This document shows positions 15,095-22,856 of a stretch of 41,002 bases of DNA, in pieces. The DNA comes from Rhizobium sp. 16-488-2b. GTDB lineage: Bacteria; Pseudomonadota; Alphaproteobacteria; Rhizobiales; Rhizobiaceae. How positions within the stretch are numbered: position 1 is the stretch's first letter; the number at the start of each line of letters is the position of its first letter. The stretch covers positions 1 through 41,002 of the forward strand of contig NZ_JAGHMF010000038.1 of NCBI RefSeq assembly GCF_017741815.1, written 5' to 3'. A program made the translations under genes and the position numbers. The notes beneath the pieces were generated by a model that was not told the DNA's origin, did not search any database, and saw nothing but the letters and a program-made list of their open reading frames with translations.

Positions 15095-15346
15095 TCAAAG
15101 GCCATCGCCGACCGGTCGATAGCCGCGACGGCGTTTGGCGCCGAGCAACAAGAGGAACTGGCGGACTGCGGCGTCCTCGCCTGCATGAAGATCGATGCGA
15201 CGCTGGCCGGACTTTCCAATCCTCCCCCAGCGCCGCACCAGTGCTGCGCCGCCGAACAGATCGGGCTCGATCGACAACGAATAGAAACGCGCCATGTTGC
15301 GCTTGAAATCTCTGCGTTCGATGTGAATGCGATAGGGCTGGATCAT
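15095..15346 (-). CDS. WGR-domain protein (83 aa)
   Basis: The product is essentially a lone WGR domain: MARFYSLSIEPDLFGG (18-33), then LVRRWGRIGKSGQRR with W40-G41-R42, then the helix EDAAVRQFLLLLGAKRRRGY. The fold is named after these residues and is found in eukaryotic PARPs and in bacterial stand-alone or MolR-type proteins, where DNA or RNA binding is suspected. ATG 15346 gives the usual stand-alone length; the longer reading uses TTG at 15382. It is transcribed against the accessory operon. A perfect 9-bp dyad at 15392-15417 lies just upstream and could be its operator. Confidence 0.85.
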   Translation of the reverse strand: MIQPYRIHIERRDFKRNMARFYSLSIEPDLFGGAALVRRWGRIGKSGQRRIDLHAGEDAAVRQFLLLLGAKRRRGYRPVGDGL

Positions 15347-15391
15347 GCAAAGAGTCTGCCCCTCAACCTGCCGGAGGTCCAACGACAGTTA

Positions 15392-15417
15392 TGAATCGGT
15401 GGGCACGAACCGATTCA
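15392..15417. promoter_or_regulatory. Inverted repeat TGAATCGGT-N8-ACCGATTCA between divergent genes
   Basis: Perfect 9-bp arms and an 8-bp spacer lie in the 174-bp gap between the minus-strand WGR gene and the plus-strand gene at 15521. Each arm contains a GANTC methylation site (15393-15397 and 15412-15416). It is a good candidate operator for the divergent pair, possibly methylation-sensitive. Confidence 0.5.
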
Positions 15418-15520
15418 TCCGATTGATAAGTCCGGGATCGATCCAGCATCGGTCGCAGTGGATCATGCTTTGTTATCCCTTTGGCCGTAGCGTTCGCCCG
15501 TTTTGTAAAGGAGGCATGCT

Positions 15521-15934
15521 TTGGGTTTGCGCAGCACATTCATTTTTGAGATTTTTCCCTATCCGGGACGGGACGAGCCGGAGATGATCACACTTCATCT
15601 CTACAAGCACGAAGACAGCGATCCGGCATCCATGCAGCGCGATATCGGCCACCATTGGCGGGCTGCCCGCCAGCAGCTTGCCGGCGACATGAACAGCTAT
15701 AACCATCATCCGCAAATCTCGCTGTGCCAGGCGATTGCGGGTCTGATGATGGCGGATGCAGCCGGCGAGTTCCGGCTCACTGACGCCGTCTCCGGTGACA
15801 GTGAGTACGTCTATCGCTTCCAGCAGCCGTCAATCAACGGCGACGAGACGCAGTTGACGATCACCGATACCGCCAGCAGGAAGATCGTGTTCGAGGGGAC
15901 GTATCGGCAGTTTGCGAATTTCCCATTCCTCTAA
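15521..15934 (+). CDS. Hypothetical protein (137 aa, TTG start)
   Basis: The start is TTG 15521, chosen because AAAGGAGG (15507-15514) ends six bases upstream. The ATG at 15515 is out of frame and too close to the ribosome-binding site. The protein is acidic to neutral with no signal or membrane segment. The middle (MQRDIGHHWRAARQQLAGDM, HHPQISLCQAIAGLMMADAAG) looks helical and the end (YRFQQPS, LTITDTASRKIVFEGTYRQF) beta-rich. I do not recognise the family. It stands alone between the WGR gene and a non-coding stretch. Confidence 0.65.
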   Translation: MGLRSTFIFEIFPYPGRDEPEMITLHLYKHEDSDPASMQRDIGHHWRAARQQLAGDMNSYNHHPQISLCQAIAGLMMADAAGEFRLTDAVSGDSEYVYRFQQPSINGDETQLTITDTASRKIVFEGTYRQFANFPFL

Positions 15935-15976
15935 TTGCCATCAATCGCACTAAGGCGTGGAGTTGGCCCAGCCGGA

Positions 15977-16129
15977 TCAACTCCATGCCACTGCCGATGC
16001 GATGTCGTCTCCGGCCGTCTCGAAGAGCCACCCGGCTCCGATCGCAGCGCGTTCGGCGGCATGGTCCATGGCTGAGCGGGCGCGTGACAATCGGCCGCCA
16101 GCTTGAACTGCGCGTGCAGACGCAACCAT
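15977..16129 (-). CDS. Possible small protein (50 aa)
   Basis: A minus-strand ORF from ATG 16129 to TGA 15977 encodes an Ala/Arg-rich peptide (MVASARAVQAGGRLSRARSA, then ERAAIGAGWLFETAGDD). An in-frame TAG lies just upstream, so it is complete. An AAAGG lies rather far (about 17 bases) before the ATG. Composition is protein-like but nothing is recognisable; it may be the end of a degraded gene or not coding. Confidence 0.25.
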   Translation of the reverse strand: MVASARAVQAGGRLSRARSAMDHAAERAAIGAGWLFETAGDDIASAVAWS

Positions 16130-16209
16130 GATCGAATACTATGACCTTTGCGCAAAGCTCATTGGAAGCGGCTGCCATCGTGGTGCGGGCGGCATTCGTT
16201 GCGCCCGAT

Positions 16210-16420
16210 TAGACCTGCATAAAAGAATATCTAGAAACGTATTAAATAAAAATAATTCATCTTTATCGTATAAATATGTATTTTATGGTTAATATATATC
16301 TATTATTTTATTTATTATTCATACTATGCGCTAATATTAAATATATATCGACGACTTTACTTTTCTAAGTATATAATTGAATTTGCTTCAATAATCTTCC
16401 GATGCGATAATACATTCATT
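16210..16420. other. Extremely AT-rich promoter region
   Basis: About 200 bp of nearly pure A/T (TTATTTTATTTATTATTC, TATTAAATATATATCG) in a GC-rich replicon, directly before the gene at 16461. It has many TATAAT-like words, so it is probably a strong or silenced promoter region. In alphaproteobacteria such DNA is a typical target of xenogeneic silencers such as MucR/Ros. No iteron pattern or ORF is visible. Confidence 0.55.
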
Positions 16421-16460
16421 CGACGGGCTGTCCATCGAATACATTGCACAGGAGACCACC

Positions 16461-17495
16461 GTGAAGACATTGCTCGATACCCTCGCTACTTCCTCTTCCC
16501 TCTACGACACGCTCGCGATCGATCCCGCGATGCGCGATGAACTCGAGACGAGGGCTTCTCTCATCTTCGATCTTGGTCGCCGCACGACAGAACAGACTTT
16601 CGAGCTCGGTGACCACCTGGCGGCCGCGGCAGAAATGCTCACCGACGGCAATTTTGACGGCTGGGTGAAGAAGCGCTGCGGTCTCGCAGTCCGCAGCGCT
16701 CGCAACTATGTTGCGGTGTATCGCAACCTCACACCGTACCGGGACGACCTCGTCGACCTCTCGGTGGGATCGACGGCGCTGTTCCACCTGAGCTCCGCAA
16801 CACCGGAACAGATCACCGAGGCGATTGCCTTTGCCACGGAACACGGGCGCCTCCAGGTATCGGATGTGAAATCCATCCTGGCCGGCGGGGATCAGGGTGC
16901 GGGGAAGGCGACCGCCGACGACCACTTCTCGGCTGGCGGGGTTACCGGGCTGAAGGCGCTGATTGCGCTCAAGGTCCGCGACGGGCTGAAGGCCTTCATC
17001 GCGCACATCGAAACGATTTGCCAGATGGTCGGCACTGCATTGGCAAGAAAGCGAGTGATCAAGGAAGCGCTTGCCAAGGAGATCGTCGATCTCGCTCGCA
17101 TCGCCCGGCAGGAACTTGAGAGCCTTGCTCTGTTCGTCGAACCAGAAATCGTGACAGGACCCACATCCCGCGCGACGACGTTCCCGAAAACAAGCGAGTG
17201 GGCGCGGGTGAGCGACACGCTGCTGACGCTCGGCTCCATCGAAGCTTGGCCGAAGTCCGGCGAGATGCGTGGCTGGCTGGAAAACCAGGTTCTGCCGATC
17301 CTCGTTTGGGCGATCTCGAAGGAACGTAAGCCGGCAGCCCCGGCAGGCAACGTGACGGACCCGGCTTCGATTGACGTGATCGCCCACGATGGCGCCGCGG
17401 CCCGCGCGCAGCTTGCCGCCGTCCCGCCGCTTGCGCCCGAGGAGCTGGCGGAACGCTCACTCAACATGTCACCGGCGCCCGCCCCGATGGCGTGA
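16461..17495 (+). CDS. Plasmid protein with DUF3102-like region (344 aa)
   Basis: A GTG start at 16461 follows AGGAGACCACC. Residues about 38-95 (RRTTEQTFELGDHLAAAAEM, then GNFDGWVKKRCGLAVRSARN) resemble the DUF3102-type module of phage and plasmid proteins, in which an 'immature crop' helix-turn-helix follows a G-x-F-x-x-W motif. This is from memory and tentative. The middle is helical (VIKEALAKEIVDLARIARQE) and the C-terminus Ala/Pro-rich. It has no partner genes, an AT-rich upstream region and its own strong terminator, so it is a monocistron. A DNA-binding regulatory or maintenance role is possible. Confidence 0.7.
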   Translation: MKTLLDTLATSSSLYDTLAIDPAMRDELETRASLIFDLGRRTTEQTFELGDHLAAAAEMLTDGNFDGWVKKRCGLAVRSARNYVAVYRNLTPYRDDLVDLSVGSTALFHLSSATPEQITEAIAFATEHGRLQVSDVKSILAGGDQGAGKATADDHFSAGGVTGLKALIALKVRDGLKAFIAHIETICQMVGTALARKRVIKEALAKEIVDLARIARQELESLALFVEPEIVTGPTSRATTFPKTSEWARVSDTLLTLGSIEAWPKSGEMRGWLENQVLPILVWAISKERKPAAPAGNVTDPASIDVIAHDGAAARAQLAAVPPLAPEELAERSLNMSPAPAPMA

Positions 17496-17548
17496 GGCGA
17501 CAAGCCAGTCGAAGCCCGGACTGATCCGCGCTTCACGCGAAAGCTCGA

Positions 17549-17571
17549 AGGGCCGCACTGCGGCCCTTTTT
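17549..17571 (+). terminator. Rho-independent terminator
   Basis: AGGGCCGC-ACT-GCGGCCCT is a perfect 8-bp stem with a 3-nt loop followed by TTTT, 54 bp after the stop of the gene at 16461. Confidence 0.9.
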
Positions 17572-18124
17572 GCCGTCCGCTCGCTTCACCGGCCACTTCG
17601 GCATCACCGAACCGGGCCATCACTGGCGCATGATCCAAGAATGGGGGGTTGACCGGCACGCCAATGGACTTTGTGCGTCCCAGGGTATGACCGCCGTTGC
17701 AGATCGGTTGGTTCACCTGCGGTCGGCATTCCGTTCCTCGAAAGCTCTCCGCGGCGTTGGCGACGGAAGCTTGCCGCCATCGCAAACGGCAATAATTGCC
17801 GCGAAAGGACCCCGCGTCTGAGTCGATAAGTCAATCGCAGCCATATCGGTCTGTTTGATATCGCAATGCACACAATGCATGCCGGACGAGCCAAGGTGCG
17901 GATCGCATGGCTTGCCATGCACCATGATCCAATTTTGGGTTCGATCGATCCATAATTTGGATCGGCACTCCATGTTCCATAGGAAGTGCGCGGTGAGAGG
18001 GCACAGTAACAGAAGTACGATTGGCACCCTGAGACCCGATCCCCGTGTTGAGGCCTGGTGAAGATCTGCCGATGGCAGTGAAGCTTTTCACCGAAGCCGC
18101 GTCTTCGCCTGATGAGACGAGCTG
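17572..18124. other. Gap between the accessory block and the smo locus; no gene seen
   Basis: About 550 bp without credible coding. A 188-codon minus-strand reading covers it but has Cys/Arg/Trp-rich composition and no ribosome-binding site. Small dyads are present, for example GCATGG-CTTG-CCATGC (17905-17920) and an imperfect GATCCAA...TTGGATC pair at 17927-17963. It probably marks a junction between plasmid backbone and catabolic genes. Confidence 0.45.
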
Positions 18125-18652
18125 TCAGCCATGGCGCTCGAACCGGCCGAAACCACCCCTTGCAAAACAAAGCGGTTCACCGTCCCTCAGCCCGACCCGC
18201 AACACCCGGCCGATGACCAGCGAGTGATCGCCAGCATCATAGACGGATTGCTGCTCGCATTCGAACCGGGCAAGCGTGCCGGGGATGATGGGAGCACCCT
18301 CGATATTGTGCTCCCAACCGAGATCGGCGAAGCCTTGGCCGCCCCGAGTAAAACGGCTGCTAAGCGCGGTCTGCTCTGCACTCAGCACGTGAATGGTAAA
18401 ATGTCCGGCAGACGTGAAGAGTGCATGCCGTGACGAACTCTTGGCTGGCGACCAGAGTACCAGTGGTGGGTCGAGTGAGACGGATGCGAAGCTGTTTACC
18501 GTCATGCCGATTGGACCGGCATCAGTGTTCGCGGTCACAACGGTCACACCCGTTGGGAAAGCCCCGAGCGCGTTGCGGTAGCTGCGCGTGGTCTCGGCAT
18601 CAGGTATGAACACATGCTCTTCGAAGGATCTTGCAGTTTCGACGATTGTCAT
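18125..18652 (-). CDS. smoA: SmoA, flavin reductase of the sulfoquinovose monooxygenase pathway
   Basis: This 175-residue flavin-reductase-domain protein (RutF/HpaC type) has SYRNALGAFPTGVTVVTA (about 24-41), GMTVNSFASVSLDPPLVL and FTIHVLSAEQ, the usual FMN-site blocks, and RFTRGGQGFADLGW. It should use NAD(P)H to make FMNH2 for the monooxygenase SmoC. Its ATG 18652 overlaps the smoB stop (TGATG), and it is the last gene of the coupled smoC-smoB-smoA unit. The gene set and order match the smo locus I recall from A. tumefaciens, which is why I use that name. Confidence 0.9.
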   Translation of the reverse strand: MTIVETARSFEEHVFIPDAETTRSYRNALGAFPTGVTVVTANTDAGPIGMTVNSFASVSLDPPLVLWSPAKSSSRHALFTSAGHFTIHVLSAEQTALSSRFTRGGQGFADLGWEHNIEGAPIIPGTLARFECEQQSVYDAGDHSLVIGRVLRVGLRDGEPLCFARGGFGRFERHG

Positions 18653-19542
18653 CACGGCACCTCATGTCCAATGGCAAGTGAATAGAGCTCGAACCAGGTC
18701 TGGCGATCGATTAACACTTTATTTGCGTCAGAGATTGCTGCGATCCGCTGCAGGTTGTTGGTCCCCAGCACCGGTAGGATTGCGGCCGGGTGCGCCAGCA
18801 GCCACGCGACGGCAACCGCAGCGACATCGACACCCTGTTCGGCCGCGATCCTGGCAAGTCCGGCGGCGAGCGCTCCACCCCTGGTCAACAGAGAACCGCC
18901 ACCCAGCGGCGACCAGGCCATGACCGGCCGCTTGCGCTCCTGCAGGAAGGCGAGATCGCCGTTGGTAAAGGCGTCCGCGGCAGAAAGGCTGAGCTCGATC
19001 TGGTTGGTCGACAGTGGCGTGCTCATGGCCGATTGCAGCAGTGCGAAATCCCAAGGGCGGAAATTGGAGACGCCGACTGCTCTCACCTTGCCCGATTTCA
19101 CGAGTGCATCAAGCGTCGCGCCGGTTTCCTCCGCGTCCATGAATGGGTCCGGGCGATGGATAAGGAGGAGATCGATCCGGTCTGTCGCCAGGTCGCGAAG
19201 GGACGTCTCGACCGAGGCGTTGATATGGCCGGCGCTCGTATCATAGTGCTTGACGCGTGCGGCCGCATGACGGCCAGCGGGCGCCACGATGCCGCATTTT
19301 GTAACGATCTCCAGCTTGTCCCGTAGACCCGGTGACGCCCGAAACGCGCCACCAAGAATGGCCTCGGCGGTGTAGCCGCCGTAGATGTCTGCCTGATCGA
19401 TAGCGGTTATGCCCTGGGCGAGGCACGCCTCGATCTTTGCCTGCACATGCGCCGGCGACGTGTCGGCGTCATCGCCAATGCGCCACATTCCATAGACGAG
19501 CCTGCTCAGCGATACTTCGGCGTTCAGTTCAATGCGTTTCAT
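18652..19542 (-). CDS. smoB: SmoB, aldo/keto reductase (6-dehydroglucose reductase)
   Basis: This 296-residue aldo/keto reductase has an intact catalytic tetrad: D49 and Y54 (AIDQADIYGGY), K82 (IVTKCGI) and H129 (LLLIHRPDP). The C-terminal NADPH-phosphate site (LGTNNLQRI) is also present. In the smo pathway it reduces 6-dehydro-D-glucose, the product of SmoC, to glucose. The start ATG shares its A with the smoC stop (TGATG), so the two genes are translationally coupled. It resembles the YdhF-like branch of the family. Confidence 0.9.
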   Translation of the reverse strand: MKRIELNAEVSLSRLVYGMWRIGDDADTSPAHVQAKIEACLAQGITAIDQADIYGGYTAEAILGGAFRASPGLRDKLEIVTKCGIVAPAGRHAAARVKHYDTSAGHINASVETSLRDLATDRIDLLLIHRPDPFMDAEETGATLDALVKSGKVRAVGVSNFRPWDFALLQSAMSTPLSTNQIELSLSAADAFTNGDLAFLQERKRPVMAWSPLGGGSLLTRGGALAAGLARIAAEQGVDVAAVAVAWLLAHPAAILPVLGTNNLQRIAAISDANKVLIDRQTWFELYSLAIGHEVP

Positions 19543-20699
19543 CAGTGGCGCTTTCCATTTCCAAGTGGAGTGGCTGGGGTCTCGGCGGGAACCCGGCCAC
19601 GTGCTTCCGGTAGCGAGCAGGTCTTCATCTGTGGCAGCACTTTCGTGCCGAAATGTTCGGCCTCGTCGAGATGCGGATAGCCGGAGAAGATGAAGGCGCG
19701 GATGCCCATCTTCTGGTAGTTTTCGAGCGCGGTAAGGACTTGATCGGTGGAGCCGACCAAAGCGGCGCCGCAGCCCGAACGCGCGCGGCCGACGCCGGTC
19801 CAGATGTTGGGTTCGACATAGCCGAACTTGTCGGCAAGCTCGCGGGCCCGCGCCTGGTGGGAAACCCCGAGCGAAATGCTGTCATGCGCGCGGTTGCGGA
19901 TTAGCTGGCCATACTCGTCATCCAGCTTTGACACCAGATGCTCGGCGTACTCGCGGGCTTCGACCTCCGTATCTCGCACAATCATATGAATGCGGAGGCC
20001 ATAGTCGAGCGTGCGGCCATGGGCCTCGGCCCGGGCATGGACGGCGCGCATGCGCTCGGCAAGCTGCTCCTTGACCTCGGGCCACATCAGATAGACGTCG
20101 CACTGGGCGCCGCACAGTTCCAGCGCGTCAGGCGAATAGCCGCCGAAATAAAGCAGCGGACCGCCGTTCTGTTGATATGGCCTCGCCGGTTCAGTGGAGA
20201 CGCCCTTGAACTGGTAGATCTCCCCGTCGTGGTCGATCGTGTCGCGCGTCCACGCCTGGCGCAGGATCTCAACCACCTCGTGGCTGCGGCGATAGCGGTA
20301 GGCGCTGTCCGCAACCTCGCCAGGGAAGTCGGAGCTTATGACGTTCAGCGTCAGGCGGCCCTTCAGCATATGGTCGAGCGTGGCCACAGTTCTGGCCAGC
20401 ATGATCGGTTGCATCTCTCCGCAGCGGATCGCCGCAAGGAAATTGATCTTCTCGGTGATCGGCGCACAACCAGCAACGAAGCTAAGTGTGTCCTGACCAA
20501 CCTGGTAGGACGAGGGGCACAGAATGTTGCGGAAGCCAAGTGCTTCCGTCTTCTGGACGATTGACGAGCAATGCGCCCAGCTCGAGCGCAGAGTGTCATC
20601 AGGAACGCCGAGATACGCGTAATCGTCGGAGCACAGCGCAGAAAACCATGATACTTCGGCGGCATCGAGATCGCCTGATGTTATCGGTACAACGGTCAT
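19542..20699 (-). CDS. smoC: SmoC, sulfoquinovose monooxygenase
   Basis: This 385-residue bacterial luciferase-like monooxygenase is of the SsuD (alkanesulfonate monooxygenase) type. Typical features are the TIM-barrel blocks SFVAGCAPITEKINFLAAIR, MLARTVATLDHMLKGRL, NVISSDFPGE and LLYFGGYSPDALEL, with R/H residues expected to bind sulfonate and FMN. It uses FMNH2 from SmoA and O2 to cleave the C-S bond of sulfoquinovose, giving 6-dehydroglucose and sulfite. I chose ATG 20699, preceded by AGGAGGA with a five-base spacer; the in-frame start at 20714 lies over that ribosome-binding site. First gene of the minus-strand smo unit, divergent from smoD. Confidence 0.93.
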   Translation of the reverse strand: MTVVPITSGDLDAAEVSWFSALCSDDYAYLGVPDDTLRSSWAHCSSIVQKTEALGFRNILCPSSYQVGQDTLSFVAGCAPITEKINFLAAIRCGEMQPIMLARTVATLDHMLKGRLTLNVISSDFPGEVADSAYRYRRSHEVVEILRQAWTRDTIDHDGEIYQFKGVSTEPARPYQQNGGPLLYFGGYSPDALELCGAQCDVYLMWPEVKEQLAERMRAVHARAEAHGRTLDYGLRIHMIVRDTEVEAREYAEHLVSKLDDEYGQLIRNRAHDSISLGVSHQARARELADKFGYVEPNIWTGVGRARSGCGAALVGSTDQVLTALENYQKMGIRAFIFSGYPHLDEAEHFGTKVLPQMKTCSLPEARGRVPAETPATPLGNGKRH

Positions 20700-20720
20700 A
20701 AAATTCCTCCTCACCTGCCG

Positions 20721-20736
20721 AATGACACTTGAATAT
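20721..20736. promoter_or_regulatory. Weak dyad in the smoC promoter region
   Basis: TGACACTTGAATATCA is an imperfect palindrome of the form TGA-N-A-N-T...A-N-T-N-TCA, 22 bp before the smoC ATG and 16 bp from the stronger smo element. It may be a second, weaker regulator half-site. No other copy was seen. Confidence 0.25.
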
Positions 20737-20751
20737 CATCAGGTTTTTAGT

Positions 20752-20772
20752 AAATCAATGGTGTATCAATTT
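20752..20772. promoter_or_regulatory. Candidate SmoD operator 1 (smoC/smoD promoter)
   Basis: The 21-bp element is AAATCAATGG plus TGTATCAATTT. Its reverse complement recurs at 21628-21648 with a single mismatch, in front of smoE. It is partly dyadic (AAT..A-T-A...T-A-T..ATT) and lies in the gap between the divergent smoC and smoD genes. It is expected to bind the GntR/UTRA regulator SmoD. Confidence 0.75.
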
Positions 20773-20801
20773 TTTGTCTCGCGCCCAAGGATGGCCTGCA
20801 A

Positions 20802-21506
20802 ATGAAGAACGCCCGCGGTAGCCTGCCCATGTATCTCCAGATCGCCGAGCTTCTGGTTCGAGATATCGCGGCGGGACGGTTGATCGATGGCGAGAAGCTT
20901 GCCCCCGAGCGCGAGATGGCCGCCAACCTCGGCATCGCCGTTGGAACGCTACGCAAAACTCTGGCGGAATTGCAAAGCCGCGGCCTTCTCGAGCGCGTTC
21001 AGGGCTCGGGTAATTACATCAGGGCGATCAGCGATCCCAAGAGCGTCTACGCCATGTTCCGGCTTGAGCTGGTCGGCGGCGGCGGGCTTCCAACCGCGGA
21101 GGTACTGGATGTATGCCGACTGAAGAAGCCCGAGTATTTGCCAACCTTCGGCGCCTCGGGGGAGGGGCATCGCATCCGGCGTTTGCGCCGTCTGTCTGGC
21201 AAGGTGGTGGCCGTGGAAGAGATCTGGCTCGACGGCTCTTATGTGGAAACTGTCACTGCAGAGGAATTGTCGGAATCTCTCTATCTCTATTACAGGACCA
21301 GGCTCGGACTGTGGATAGCGCGCGCCGAGGATCAGATCGGGCTGAGCGCCGTTCCCGAGTGGGCGCCCGAGGCGTTTGGTCAAAAACCGGGTAGCTCGGC
21401 ACCCCATGTCGTGCGTATGAGCCAGGCGCAGGACGGCGTGACGGCCGAGCTCTCGCATACGTGGTATGATCATGAGCTGGCACGTTACGTCAGCCGGCTT
21501 CGCTAA
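20802..21506 (+). CDS. smoD: SmoD, GntR-family (HutC/UTRA) regulator
   Basis: This 234-residue protein has an N-terminal GntR winged helix (LPMYLQIAELLVRDIAAG, then LAPEREMAANLGIAVGTL, then LLERVQGSGNYI) and a C-terminal UTRA ligand-binding domain (about 75-234: VEEIWLDGSYVETV, then SHTWYDHELARYV). Start ATG 20802 is preceded by AAGGA nine bases away. By analogy it represses the smo genes and is released by sulfoquinovose or a derivative. It lies between the two divergent halves of the locus. A duplicated 21-bp element on both sides is the likely operator. Confidence 0.9.
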   Translation: MKNARGSLPMYLQIAELLVRDIAAGRLIDGEKLAPEREMAANLGIAVGTLRKTLAELQSRGLLERVQGSGNYIRAISDPKSVYAMFRLELVGGGGLPTAEVLDVCRLKKPEYLPTFGASGEGHRIRRLRRLSGKVVAVEEIWLDGSYVETVTAEELSESLYLYYRTRLGLWIARAEDQIGLSAVPEWAPEAFGQKPGSSAPHVVRMSQAQDGVTAELSHTWYDHELARYVSRLR

Positions 21507-21627
21507 GGTCGGGCATCACCGTACTCTGCGAAGGGCTTGTGAGAAACTGACAGAACGCAATTACCGCACAACCCATTAGGTGCGTTAAAATTCAATAGCT
21601 TAGACTGTAAATTAATCGACATAAATA

Positions 21628-21648
21628 AAATTGATACACTATTGATTT
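21628..21648. promoter_or_regulatory. Candidate SmoD operator 2 (smoE promoter)
   Basis: AAATTGATAC plus ACTATTGATTT, the reverse complement of operator 1 with one change in 21 bases. It is 75 bp before the smoE ATG in an AT-rich gap, where no gene is visible between 21507 and 21723. Confidence 0.75.
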
Positions 21649-21723
21649 CCTTATCGCTGTCGGTATGATCGCTGCCAAGAGGTGGCCTTGGTTTGATTTC
21701 GGTCAAGGTTTGAGGAGGAACGC

Positions 21724-22800
21724 ATGGCGTCGGTAAGTCTGAAGAAGCTTGACAAAAGTTATGGCGCGCTGCGCATCGTCAAGGGCATCGATCTGGAGAT
21801 CGCCGACGGCGAATTCGTCGTTTTCGTTGGTCCATCGGGCTGCGGAAAATCGACGACACTGCGTATGGTGGCCGGGCTCGAGACCATCTCCGGCGGAGAA
21901 ATCCGTATCGGAGATCGGGTTGTCAACGCGCTGCCGCCGCGTGAACGCGACATTGCCATGGTCTTTCAGGATTACGCGCTCTATCCGCATAAGACCGTGC
22001 GTGAGAACATGGGCTTCAGCCTCAAGGTTCGGGGCACGAACATTGCCGATTCCAACCGACGCATCAACGATGCGGCCGAGATTTTAGGCATTTCGCATCT
22101 TCTGGATCGCCGTCCGGGGCAATTGTCGGGTGGTCAGCGTCAGCGCGTCGCTATGGGCCGCGCGATCGTGCGCCGTCCGCAGGTGTTTCTGTTCGACGAG
22201 CCGCTGTCGAACCTGGACGCCAAGCTTCGCGGACAGGTGCGCACCGAGATCAAGCGTCTGCATCAGCAGATCGGTACGACCATCATCTACGTCACGCACG
22301 ATCAGGTCGAGGCGATGACGCTGGCTGACCGCATCGTCATTCTCCGTGGCGGCGACATCGAGCAGGTCGGCACGCCAGACGAGGTCTACAACCGGCCTAA
22401 CAGCGTCTTCGTCGGTGGCTTCGTCGGTTCTCCGGCGATGAATTTTTCAAAAGCTGAGATCCAGGGCGACCGTCTCGTGTTCAGCGACGGCAACTCTCTG
22501 CCATGCGCCGCGGTCCACGCGGGTCAGGGAACGCTGGGCCAAGGCCGAGAGGTCATCGTCGGTATTCGGCCGGAGCATTTTACGCCGGTTGCAGCATCCG
22601 ATGTCCAACTGGCCGTAAAGGTTCAGGTCGTCGAGCCGCTCGGATCCGACACGCTGGTCCATTTCCAATTGGGCGGCGACGTATTAACCGCACGCATGCC
22701 GCCTGATGTTCGCACCCATGCCGGCGAGGAAATCAGGATCGGCGTCGACCCTTCAAAGGTTCATCTGTTCGACGCCGCAACGCAGCGCGCGATCGCCTGA
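21724..22800 (+). CDS. smoE: SmoE, ABC importer ATPase (CUT1/MalK type)
   Basis: This 358-residue MalK/UgpC-type ATPase has Walker A GPSGCGKST (from residue 36), Q-loop VFQDYALYPHKT, signature LSGGQRQRVAMGRAIVR, Walker B VFLFDEPLSNLD and the switch His in YVTHDQVEAMTLADR. A C-terminal TOBE regulatory part (about 235-358) follows. ATG 21724 follows GAGGAGG. It energises import by SmoG/SmoH with binding protein SmoF. First gene of smoE-F-G-H-I; the operator 2 element lies upstream. The letter assignment within the transporter is from memory. Confidence 0.9.
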   Translation: MASVSLKKLDKSYGALRIVKGIDLEIADGEFVVFVGPSGCGKSTTLRMVAGLETISGGEIRIGDRVVNALPPRERDIAMVFQDYALYPHKTVRENMGFSLKVRGTNIADSNRRINDAAEILGISHLLDRRPGQLSGGQRQRVAMGRAIVRRPQVFLFDEPLSNLDAKLRGQVRTEIKRLHQQIGTTIIYVTHDQVEAMTLADRIVILRGGDIEQVGTPDEVYNRPNSVFVGGFVGSPAMNFSKAEIQGDRLVFSDGNSLPCAAVHAGQGTLGQGREVIVGIRPEHFTPVAASDVQLAVKVQVVEPLGSDTLVHFQLGGDVLTARMPPDVRTHAGEEIRIGVDPSKVHLFDAATQRAIA

Positions 22801-22856
22801 AGCTCTTTGCGCGGCGGAGGATTGAGGTCCGCGCTTATGATCACTGGGAGGAAAAC

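Noticed and set aside
15515..15587. ATG at 15515 as a start codon
   Set aside because: It is one base from the AAGGAGG and its frame ends after 24 codons; the TTG at 15521 is correctly spaced.
16210..16420. Second replication origin
   Set aside because: AT-rich but without iterons, DnaA boxes or an initiator gene beside it; a promoter/silencer region explains it better.
17604..18170. 188-codon minus-strand ORF in the gap before smo
   Set aside because: Cys/Trp/Arg-rich, no ribosome-binding site, overlaps the 3' end of smoA, no family resemblance.
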